Origin: Nematostella vectensis
Taxonomy: Eukaryota; Cnidaria; Anthozoa; Actiniaria; Edwardsiidae
Assembly: GCF_932526225.1 (NCBI RefSeq)
Contig: NC_064041.1
Location: forward strand, 3,486,699 to 3,550,698
Reading direction: 5' to 3'
DNA: 64,000 nucleotides
Part shown: positions 36,301 to 48,300 of the stretch, piece by piece
How the letters are laid out: each line of letters starts with the position of its first letter
Position numbering within the stretch: position 1 is the stretch's first letter
The notes under the pieces: generated by a model
The model's input: the letters and a program-made list of their open reading frames with translations, nothing else
Databases searched by the model: none
What the model was told of the DNA's origin: nothing
Program-made: the position numbers and the translations under genes

Positions 36301-39300
36301 ATGGGGGGCTGTTAGGGTGGAAGATGGGGTGTCTAGGGGGGCTGTTAGGGTGGAAGATGGGTTGTCAAGGGGGGCTGTTAGGGTGGAAGATGGGGTGTCT
36401 AGGGGGGCTGTTAGGGTGGAAGATGGGGTGTCTAGGGGGGCTGTTACGGTGGAAGATGGGGTGTCTAGGGGGGCTGTTAGGGTGGAAGATAGGTTGTATA
36501 GGGGGGCTGTTAGGGTGGAAGATGGGGTGTCTAGGGGGGCTGTTAGGGTGGAAGATGGTGTGTCTAGGGGGGCTGTTAGGGTGGAAGATGGGGTGTCTAG
36601 GGGGGCTGTTAGGGTGGAAGATGGGATGTCTAGGGGGGCTGTTAGGGTGGAAGATGGGGTGTCTAGGGGGGCTGTTAGGGTGGAAGATGGGGTGTCTAGG
36701 GGGGCTGTTAGTGTGTGAGATGGGGTGTCCAGGGGGGCTGTTAGGGTGGAAGATGGGGTGTCTAGGGGGGCTGTTAGGGTGGAAGATGGGGTGTATGGGG
36801 GGCTGTTAGGGTGGAAGATTGGGTGTCTAGGGGGGCTGTTAGGGTGGAACATGGGGTGTATGGGGGGCTGTTAGGGTGGAAGATGGGGTGTCTAGGGGGG
36901 CTGTTAGGGTGGAAGATGGGGTGTCAAGGGGGGCTGTTAGGGTGGAAGATGGGGTGTCTAGGGGGCTGTTAGGGTGGAAGATGGGGTGTCTAGGGGGGCT
37001 GTTAGGGTGGAAGATGAGGTGTCTAGGGGGCTGTTAGGGTGGAAGATGGGGTGTCTAGGGGGGCTGTTAGGGTGGAAGATGGGGTGTATGGGGGGCTGTT
37101 AGGGTGGAAGATGGGGTGTCTAGGGGGGCTGTTAGGGTGGAAGATGTGGTGTATGGGGGGCTGTTAGGGTGGAAGATGGGGTGTCTAGGGGGGCTGTTAG
37201 GGTGGAAGATGGGGTGTCTAGGGGGCTGTTAGGGTGGAAGATGGGGTGTCTAGAGGGGCTGTTATGGTGGAAGATGGGGTGTCTAGGGGGGCTGTTAGGG
37301 TGGAAGATGGGGTGTATAGGGGGGCTATTAGGGTGTAAGATGGGGTGTATAGGGGGGCTGTTAGGGTGGAAGATGAGGTGTATAGGGGGGCTGTTAGGGT
37401 GTAAGATGGGGTGTCTAGGGGGGCTGTTAGGGTGGAAGATGAGGTGTATAGGGGGGCTATTAGGGTGTAAGATGGGGTGTATAGGGGGGCTGTTAGGGTG
37501 GAAGATGGGGTGTCTAGGGGGCTGTTAGGGTGGAAGATGGGGTGTCTAGGGGGGCTGTTAGGGTGGAAGATGGGGTGTCTAGGGGGCTGTTAGGGTGGAA
37601 GATGGGGTGTATAGGGGGGCTATTAGGGTGTAAGATGGGGTGTAGTANNNNNNNNNNNNNNNNNNNNNNNNNNNNNNNNNNNNNNNNNNNNNNNNNNNNN
37701 NNNNNNNNNNNNNNNNNNNNNNNNNNNNNNNNNNNNNNNNNNNNNNNNNNNNNNNNNNNNNNNNNNNNNNNNNNNNNNNNNNNNNNNNNNNNNNNNNNNN
37801 NNNNNNNNNNNNNNNNNNNNNNNNNNNNNNNNNNNNNNNNNNNNNNNGGGGGGCTGTTAGGGTGGAAGATGGGGTGTCTAGGGGGGCTGTTAGGGTGGAA
37901 GATGGGGTGTCTAGGGGGGCTGTTAGGGTGGAAGATGGGGTGTATAGGGGGGCTGTTAGGGTGGAAGATGGCTTGTATAGGGGGGCTGTTAGGGTGGAAG
38001 ATGGGGTGTATAGGGGGGCTGTTAGGGTGGAAGATGGGGTGTATAGGGGGGCTGTTATGGTGGAAAATGGGGTGTCTAGGGGGGCTGTTAGGGTGGAAGA
38101 TGGGGTGTCTAGGGGGGCTGTTAGGGTGGAAGATGGGGTGTATAGGGGGCTGTTAGGGTGAAAGATGGTGTGTCTAGGGGGCTGTTAGGGTGGAAGATGG
38201 GGTGTCTAGGGGGGCTGTTAGGGTGGAAGATGGGGTGTATAGGGGGCTGTTAGGGTGAAAGATGGGGTGTCTAGGGGTGCTGTTAGGGTGGAAGATGAGG
38301 TGTATGTGGGGGCTGTTAGGGTGGAAGATGGGGTGTCTAGGGGGGCTGTTAGGGTGGAAGATGGGGTGTCTAGGGGGGCTGTTAGGGTGGAAGATGGGGT
38401 GTCTAGGGGGCTGTTAGGGTGGAAGATGGGGTGTCTAGGGGGGCTGTTAGGGAGGAAGATGGGGTGTATAGGGGGGCTGTTAGGGTGGAAGATGGGGTGT
38501 ATAGGGGGCTCTTAGGGTGGAAGATGGGGTGTCTAGGGGGGCTGTTAGGGTGGAAGATGGGGTGTATAGGGGGGCTGTTAGGGTGGAAGATGGGGTGTAT
38601 AGGGGGGCTGTTAGGGTGGAAGATGGGGTGTCTAGGGGGGCTGTTTAGGGTGGAAGATGGGGTGTCTAGGGGGGCTGTTAGGGAGGAAGATGGGGTGTAT
38701 AGGGGGGCTGTTAGGGTGGAAGATGGGGTGTATAGGGGGCTCTTAGGGTGGAAGATGGGGTGTATAGGGGGCTGTTAGGATGGAAGATGGGGTGTCTAGG
38801 GGGGCTGTTATGGTGGAAGATGGGGTGTCTAGGGGGGCTGTTAGGGTGGAAGATGGGGTGTATAGGGGGCTGTTATGGTGGAAGATGGGGTGTATAGAGG
38901 GGCTGTTATGGTGGAAGATGGGGTTTATAGGGGAGCTGTTATGGTGGAAGATGGGGTGTCTAGGGGGCTGTTATGGTGGAAGATGGGGTGTATAGGGGGG
39001 CTGTTAGGGTGGAAGATGAGGTGTCTAGGGGGCTGTTAGGGTGGAAGATGGGGTGTATAGGGGGCTGTTACGGTGGAAGATGGGTGTCTAGGGGGGCTGT
39101 TAGGGTGGAAGATGGGGTGATGTGTGTTTAAGAAGGCTGTTTGGGCGGGATGGGTGTGTTTAAGACGGTTGTTGGGTCGGGTTGGGTGTGTTTAAGAAGG
39201 CTGTTAGGGAAGAAGTATGTGTATAAGGCGGTGTTTTGGTGTATAGAGATGCTGTTGAAGAGAAGGGGGAAGGCTGCGGAAGTCTGGTTTATAACGTTTG

Positions 39301-42300
39301 GGTTCCCAAACGTTCAAATAGAAATTAGCAAAACATCAATCAAAAAACAAGTAGTAATACAAAGGTCTGTGTCAAGGAAGGCGAAAAATATAATAAGTTG
39401 TTTGCGTCTTCTTTCCCATCCCTCTTACATCTTATTAGTAAAAGTGACGTATAAAGATTTTTTATCTATTTGATTTTGCTTCACGAAAGCTTTATGTTGT
39501 TGTAGGTTGACTTTGAATTGATGGAAATCATTCATCCCAGGCGACGTGCAATCCGACGAACATTCACGCCGGGCGTCGCCGTCAAACTGATCATGTCAGC
39601 GCATGAGCTAGAGCTCTTTACTAAAGTCAACTCCGTTCAGGTAACGCAATGCTTGTGAAGGCCTGACTGCAGGTAACACAGCGATTATGTGGCATGATGA
39701 ATCGTCGTAGGCAGGTTGCATACGACTAAATCTTGCTATCTTAAAGCTGCATTGTCACCAGTTTACTTCCGGAGGTCCGATTGAAACCTCAACCGTTAAA
39801 AGACAAATGAATCTATTAAAATCCGAGATATTAAACATGCCATCCGCTCTAAATTATCAATCACATCCTCAAAGAAACTTCCAGTAAACACACTGCTTTC
39901 AATATTTTGAAATATTTTTCGCGTTTTCTGTTAAAAATCATCGACCGGAAGTAAACTGGTGACAATACGGCTATAATTATTGGTCAACGAAGAAAGTTCC
40001 TTATAAACTGGATCATTGATCATATTGGCTCCTGTTCTCTTTCTATTTTGCATTTTAGATTGACAGCCAGATCCCTGGATCCACCTTCCAGACCGTGCTC
40101 CACCCCATCCCTCCTCCCCGAAGTGTGGCCATGGATAACGGTACATCCGGACAAATACCACACATCTGTGCCGCTTTCTTTTAGTGCACACACTCGTCCA
40201 TTTACCAAATATATTCACGGAAACTAAAGTGGTTGATATTTTTTAAACAAGCAGTAATGGGGTAAGCTTCGTCTTTTTTACAATGATTCCCGTATTTTCC
40301 AGCGCCAAAGCCGTTCTTCGAGATGAGTGTGTTGACCCGACAAGTTGAGCACAGCCACGTTAATGAGATCAAGTAAGATCCGCTTTTCCCTGTGTGTCCC
40401 ACACGTTTCAGATAATTGCGCAAGTTGATAGTAAAAGGCCTGCAGTGATTGATCGCGTTTCCCTTTATGTGCTTCAAAATGATGATGATAGTATAAGGCC
40501 TGTTATAACGATTGATCATTGTTTAACTTTATATACTTCAAAGTGTTGATGACTGTGTTAGGCGTGTAGAGATTGAGCGCGTTTCCCTTTATGTACTTTA
40601 ATTTGTTGATGATAGGCCTGCAGTTGATCGCTTTTAACTGTATGTACTTCAAAATGTTTATCATAGTGTAACGCCCATTGTGATTGATCGCTTCAGGTAT
40701 TTCAAGGTGCTGGTGCAAGAGATGGAGACCATGATTGACATGGGTTTCATCATGGCTCTTATCGAGCTCTTCTCAAGTGACACCATTGATCGAAGCAAAG
40801 AGGTAAGGAATTCACTCCACTTCAACACTAGAGAATGTCTCTGATGTGGTAAGGAATTCACTCCTCTTCAACACTAGGGATTGTCTCTGATGTGTTAAGG
40901 AATTCACTCCTTTTCAACACTAGGGATTGTCTCTGATATGGTAAGGAATTCACTTCTCTTAAACACTAGGGATTGTCTCTGATGTGGTAAGGAATTCACT
41001 CCACTTCAACACTAGAGATTGTCTCTGATGTGGTAAGGAATTCACTCCTCTTAAACACTAGGGATTGTCTCTGATGTGGTAAGGAATTCACTTCTCTTCA
41101 ACACTAGAGATTGTCTCTGATGTGGTAAGGAATTCACTCCACTTCAACACTAGGGATTGTCTCTGATGTGGTAAGGAATTCACTCCTCTTAAACACTAGG
41201 GATTGTCTCTGATGTGGTAAGGAATTCACTCCTCTTAAACACTAGGGATTGTCTCTGATGTGGTAAGGAATTTACTTCTCTTCAACACTAGGGATTGTCT
41301 CTGATGTGGTAAGGAATTCACTCCTCTTCAACACTAGGGATTGTCTCTGATGTGGTAAGGAATTCACTCCTCTTAAACTCTAGAGATTGTCTCTGATATG
41401 GTAAGGAATTCACTCCTCTTCAACACTAGGGATTGTCTCTGATGTGGTAAGGAATTCACTCCTCTTAAACACTAGGGATTGTCTCTGATGTGGTAAGGAA
41501 TTCACTCCTCTTAAACACTAGGGATTGTCTCTGATGTGGTAAGGAATTTACTTCTCTTCAACACTAGGGATTGTCTCTGATGTGGTAAGGAATTCACTTC
41601 TCTTCAACACTAGGGATTGTCTCTGATGTGGTAAGGAATTCACTACTCTTAAACTCTAGAGATTGTCTCTGATGTGGTAAGGAATTCACTCCTCTTCAAC
41701 ACTAGGGATTGTCTCTGATGTGGTAAGGAATTCACTCCACTTCAACACTAGAGATTGTCTCTGATGTGGTTAGGAATTCACTCCTCTTCAACACTAGGGA
41801 TTGTTTCTGATGTGGTAAGGAATTCACTCCTCTTCAACACTAGGGATTGTCTCTGATGTGGTAAGGAATTTACTCCTCTTTAACTCTAGAGATTGTCTCT
41901 GATGTGGTAAGGAATTCACTCCACTTCAACACTAGAGATTGTCTCTGATGTGGTTAGGAATTCACTCCTCTTCAACACTAGGGATTGTTTCTGATGTGGT
42001 AAGGAATTCACTCCTCTTCAACACTAGGGATTGTCTCTGATGTGGTAAGGAATTTACTCCTCTTTAACACTAGGGATTGTCTCTGATGTGGTAAGGAATT
42101 TACTCCTCTTTAACACTACGGATTGTCTCTGATGTGGTAAGGAATTCACTCCTCTTCAACACTAGGGATTGTTTCTGATGTGGTAAGGAATTCACTCCTC
42201 TTCAACACTAGGGATTGTTTCTGATGTGGTAAGGAATTCACTCTTCTTCAACACTAGGGATTGTCTCTGATGTGGTAAGGAATTCACTCCTCTTCAACAC

Positions 42301-45300
42301 TAGGGATTGTCTCTGATGTGGTAAGGAATTTACTCCTCTTTAACACTTCGGATTGTCTCTGATGTGGTAAGGAATTCACTCCTCTTAAACTCTAGAGATT
42401 GTCTCTGATGTGGTAAGGAATTCACTCCACTTCAACACTAGAGATTGTCGCTGATGTGGTTAGGAATTCACTCCTCTTCAACACTAGGGATTGTTTCTGA
42501 TGTGGTAAGGAATTCACTCCTCTTCAACACTAGGGATTGTCTCTGATGTGGTAAGGAATTTACTCCTCTTTAACACTAGGGATTGTCTCTGATGTGGTAA
42601 GGAATTCATTCCTATTCAACACTACGGATTGTCTCTGATGTGGTAAGGAATTCACTTCTTTTCAACACTTGTCTCTGATGTGGTAAGGAATTCACTTCTC
42701 TTCAACATTTGTCTCTGATGTGGTAAGGAATTCACTCCTCTTCAACACTACGGATTGTCTCTGATGTGAACGGACCCATTTTTTCTTCAGCTGACGCAGT
42801 ACATCGAAGACAAGAAACGCGTTCTTGAGGGACTTGGAGCTGCTAATGCTGTACAGGTCGGTGTAAAGCCCTGTTTACACAGCGGCAGGTCGGTGATAAG
42901 CCCTGTTTACATAGTGGGAGGTCGGCGATAAGCCCTGTTTACATAGTGGGAGGTCGGCGATAAGCCCTGTTTACATAGTGGGAGGTCGGTGATAAGCCCT
43001 GTTTACATAGTGGGAGGTCGGTGATCAGCCCTGTTTACATAGTGGGAGGTCGGCGTTAAGCCCTGTTTACACAGCGGCAGGTCGGTGTTAAGCCCTGTTT
43101 ACATAGTGACAGGTCTGTGCTAAGCCCTGTTTTCATAGTCACAGGTCTGTTCTAAGCCCCATTTACATAGTGGGAGGTCGGTGTTAAGCCCTGTTTACAC
43201 AGCGTCAGGTCGGTGTTAAGCCCTGTTTACATAGTGGGAGGTCGGTGATAAGCCCTGTTTACCTAGTGGCATGTAGATGATAAGCCCTGTTTACATAGTG
43301 ACAGGTCTGTGTTAAGCCCAGTTTTCATAGTCAAAGGTCTGTGCTAAGCCCTGTTTTCATAGTGGAAGGTAGGTGTTAAGCCCTGTTTACACAGCGGCAG
43401 GTCGGTGTTAAGCCCTGTTTACATAGCGGGAGATCGGTGATAAGCCCTGTTAACATAGTGACAGGTCTGTGTTAAGGCCTGTTTACCTAGTGGCATGTAA
43501 ATGGTAAGCCCTGTTTACATAGTGACAGGTCTGTGCTAAGCCCTGTTTACATAGTGACAGGTCTGTGTTAAGCCCTGTTTACCTAGTGGCATGTAGATGA
43601 TAAGCCCTGTTCACATAGTGACAGGTCTGTGTTAAGCCCTGTTTACATAGTACCTGGTCAGGCCCAGTTTAAGTAGTTGCAGCATATTAATGCGGTGATA
43701 GTAAGGAACGGGCTCATGACTCACTCTTGTTTGTTCCCAGGCCGCCCTTAGCGACATCAGAAACTACTTCGACTACTTCCACCTTTCTCCACTGAAGGTA
43801 CCGTCTATTAACCGAGTCTATTAACCGAGTCTATTAACCGAGTCTATTAACCGAGTCTATTAACCGAGTCTATTAACCGAGTCTATTAACCAAGTCTTGA
43901 ACTATATTAGAAAGTGTTTATGCATGTTCTTAAGATAAACGTAACTTCTCGTAACTTACTCGTGCATGTTTGTAGACTAACATGAGCTTCTCGGAACTCA
44001 CTCGTGCATCTTTATAAATCCACGTAACTTCTCGGAAGTCACTCGTGCATGTTCGTAGATCAACATGAGCTCGGAATTCACTATTGCATGTTCGTAGATC
44101 AACGTGAGCTTCTCGAAACTCACTCGTGCATGTTCGTAGATCCAAGGGAGATTTTCGGAATTCGCGCTTGCATGTTCGTAGATCCACGTGGGCTTCTCGT
44201 AACTTACTCGTGAATGTTTGTAGACTAACATGAGCTTCTCAGAACTCAATCGTGTATCTTCATAAAATCCACGTAACTTCTCGGAAGTCACTCGTGCATG
44301 TTCGTAGATCCACGTGGGCTTCTCGGAACTCACTCGTGCATGTTCGTAGATCCACGTGAGCTTTTCGCAGCTCGGAGGTCCTGCTTCTGATGACAAGTCA
44401 GGCGGCATTGAGATCGGCAGCAGCTTTGTCAACTTGCTGATGCAGAGTGTAGGAGTGGCGGTCACTGAGGTGCAGGATGTCGAATTCAAGTAAGATTTAC
44501 ACGTGCAAACGCAAGCAGACCCAAGCGGACACACGCAATCCCACGGAGATCCCAAGCGTAGGGGGAGGGGTGGGGTAGAGGGCGGTAGGATGTGGATTTC
44601 AAGTAAGAAACACATGTAAACACAAGCACACGCCAGCGGACACGCGCAATCACACGAAGATCCCGAGCGTACAGGGCGGGAGGAAGGTGAGAAGGAAAAG
44701 GTGGTCGTTTAGGTGAAGGATGTGATGTAAGAGCCACACGACACAGGCGCAATCACACGAAAATTGATGTTGTATTGTGCTATGTTTGGCTTTTTAGGCT
44801 GGCATACTTTGAGATTTTGAACCAAGTTTACAACCAACAGCAATTGACGGGAGCCATCATCAAGCATTACACCGGGCAGGTGGGAACATCAAAAACAATA
44901 AACGTTAATAATAAGAACAACATGAATTAACAACAACAACAAAAACAACAACAACAGCTACCTTATAACGATGACAGCAACAAGAGCAACAACAATGCCA
45001 GAACTTGCGTCATTAATAAAACCGGACATAATAACATCGACAAAAACAACAACGAAGACAACACCAACAACAATAGCCACAACACCCGCAATAACGACAA
45101 CATCTAGAGCAACAACAACAAGCGACAGCAACTAGATTCCTTCGACAGCAACAATGATCGCTCATACATACAGGCAGCGACAGTAACTGAGTTTTGAGGC
45201 ATCAGGCTTACGTATTTGATCTTTTTGATCCCCGTTTTAGCCCGTGACTCGTGTACGTGATCGTGTTTTCATCCCCGTGACTCGTGTACGTGATCGTGGT

Positions 45301-48300
45301 TGATCCCCGTGATTTGTGTGTATGATCGCGTTTTGATCCCCGTTACTTGAGTGTGTGATCGTGTTTTGATCCCGTGACTCGTGTATGTGATCGTGTTTGA
45401 TCCCCGTGACTTGTGTACGTGATTGTGTTTTGATCCCTGTGACATGTGTACGTGATCGTATTTTGATCCCCGTGACTCGTGTACATGTTTTGATCCCCGT
45501 GGCAGGCAATCAAGCAGATGTACGTGCTCGTGCTGGGACTGGATGTATTGGGGAACCCGTTCGGTCTGATCACAGGACTCAAAGACGGAGCCAAAGACTT
45601 GTTCTACGAGCCTTACCAGGTACAACAAGTAGCTCACACAGGTAACCCATTTAGATGACCCATGTTTCATTTAAAAGTCATTGCTAACACAGGTAACCCA
45701 TGTAGATGACCCATGTATCATTTACAAGTCATAGCTAACACAGGTAACCCATGTAGATGACCCATGTATCATTTACAAGTCATAGCTAACACAGGTAACC
45801 CATGTAGATGACCCATGTATCATTTACAAGTCACAGCTAACACAGGTAACCCATGTAGATGACCCATCTATCATTTACAAGTCATAGTTAGCACAGGTAA
45901 CCCATGTAGATGACCCATCTTTCATTTACAAGTCACGTTGCCTCACCAAAACATAATGATAGTATTTGGTTGGGTAAGAGAGTAGGCCTGTTGGATTTTC
46001 GTGTTGGAGAAGATTAGAGATCCCTCCATCCCCATCCCTCGTGGCAAGTCGTGAGTGCACGAGGCATGATAACCCATATGGCCCGTCGTGTGCTCCGTGA
46101 ATTTCACATGAAAAAGTATCGTCTGTTGCACGTTTTAACTCAATGATAGACTTCTTGTTGGAGCCAACGCTTCGAAAATATAAGAGGTAACCTATTATTG
46201 AGAAGCCATGTGAAACACCATGAAATACAAAAATAATAAATACAAAAGGTGAAGATTGAGGTAACGATACCCGGGCTTCAGTCTAAGGGATAGATGGTCT
46301 TGAAAATATGTATGCAGCAAAGGTGATAGCGACTTATCTTCAGGCAAATTATATCTCAAGACAAAAATATTCAAATCGAAAACAACAAATATTACTCCTC
46401 AAAATACCACACAAGGAAAGAGATTAGCAAACACAACTCAGAGATACCCCCACTAAGAAGAAATAAATGTTCTTTTGGAGAGAGATGATTATCTTAAAAG
46501 AGATTGTTTTTTGTTTTCGCTTAGGGTCTGATTCAGGGTCCGGGTGAATTCGCAGAAGGACTCGCCCTCGGTGTGCGAAGTCTGGTCGGTCACACAGTCG
46601 GTAAGAAGTAGTATAATATGTTCAGAATTACCCCAGATATTGTGGAGGCCAAAAATGTATTACTATCTAGTCCGGTCGCTTAGTGTTTCAATCTATACAT
46701 AGCGGACAAAAGCACCAAACTTGGCATAAAGATAGCCAAGAGGATATGATGCTTATTAATATTGAGACCGGTGCCCACCGGTACCACTTGAGGATTTTGT
46801 GTAATAACGGAATAAAAATTAGAAAAAAGCGTCTATCACGGGCTCCCTGTGGTGAAATTTAAAAGATCTGTATTTCCAAAACTAAGGCGAAATATGTGAT
46901 TGTTTTTTTTTTTGGTAGGGGAAATATAACAGTATTTGTTAATATTTCAAGATAAAACTGTCGTCGGCTGCATTAAAATGATTTATTTAAGAGAAAACGT
47001 TTTCAAAGCTAGACCCAATCCCCCTCACGGTTATCCAAGATGGCGGCTTATATTGGCACTGTATATGCTGTAAGTACCTCATAAAATCGCGTATTTTAGG
47101 TAAAAAAAGCTCATTCTTTATGTATCAAGGACGTACAATGTCTATAACCTACTAAATATGAAATTTTGTCTTGATTTCAAATTTATTTTGACTAAATAAA
47201 GAGGTAGAGATGGATTTAATTGGATTTAAAAGGGGGCTTTGTAAGTGTCTGTCAACTAGACACCAACTACCAATAAGATGCTTTAGATATGCCTCCTTAA
47301 TTAAAGTTATTAGGTTGTTATTCTTTTCTTGAGAATATTAGATGATTTGGATGTTCTGCCCGCAGAAGAAACATCTGTAGAAACTCTATGTCGCGCAAAT
47401 AGCGCAAAATGGCACAGGAATTGTCACAAATTTGCGGTATTAATGCTCGAAAGCACTTAAAAAAAAGCTGACCAGCAGAGGCACTACGAAAAAAACAGTG
47501 CTTATTGCTCCCTGCGTGTGCATCATAGTGATGAGGTTGAACGCATCGCATGCTTTTAACAGGATAGCAACCAACTTCCAACGAATCGCCGCACAAATAG
47601 AGGACTATTTTATTATCCTAAAGATGTCTCAATGATGACCTCAGGGATGGGAAGGGCCGTGGAGCATAAGAAAAGTCTACAGGAAGCGAGAGAGGATGAT
47701 AAAAAAGTATAGAGCTTTTGTCAGGCTTATAGAATATATTAACAGAATGTATAAGTCGAGGCTGTTGAAAATGGTATGTTCCTTTTTCTGATGTCCAAGC
47801 TCACAATGTACATGAGACACGCTTGGGAGATTTTGGGAATGAGAAATCCTTTAACCATTTTCTACTAAAAGAACAGAGTTTTAGAGGCTTTTCCTAAGGT
47901 GCGGATCAGCGATAGGCGGACCGTTATTGTAATAAAAGGGAGAAAATTATTCTGAAACAAACTGAAAGAGACTTTTCAGAATGATGCGCTTACGCTAGCA
48001 TGTGCCCAGGGTCCGCGGGGATTTCTTTTCCAAACAGAGAATTTTTCCTTTCTCAGGGACGTTTTTTTCGAGGTGTCGGAGAAACGACGGTGCTATAAAC
48101 AAGTGTTCAAATACTCAAGTGTTGACGATACTAGCGTCAACCTTAAGAGAGGACACGTTTAGCCCAAAACCTGACGTAAGCCAGAATTATTCTAACGATC
48201 AGAAGGTTTTGAGCGCCATATCTGTAGACACCAGCCACCACCTCCGATCTATATTAGTTCGATATCCTTTTTTTTTACAAAATGAAAATATAAATCATGG

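Noticed and set aside
32553-39125. TTAGGG in each unit as an interstitial telomere
   Set aside because: Only one hexamer occurs per 33-bp unit, with no consecutive TTAGGG runs.
32451-39128. Long open frames on both strands with repeated [21 protein letters not shown] or TAPLDTPSS peptides
   Set aside because: The 33-bp unit is 11 codons, so frames stay open by arithmetic. The array lies in an intron between two phase-matched VPS13 exons.
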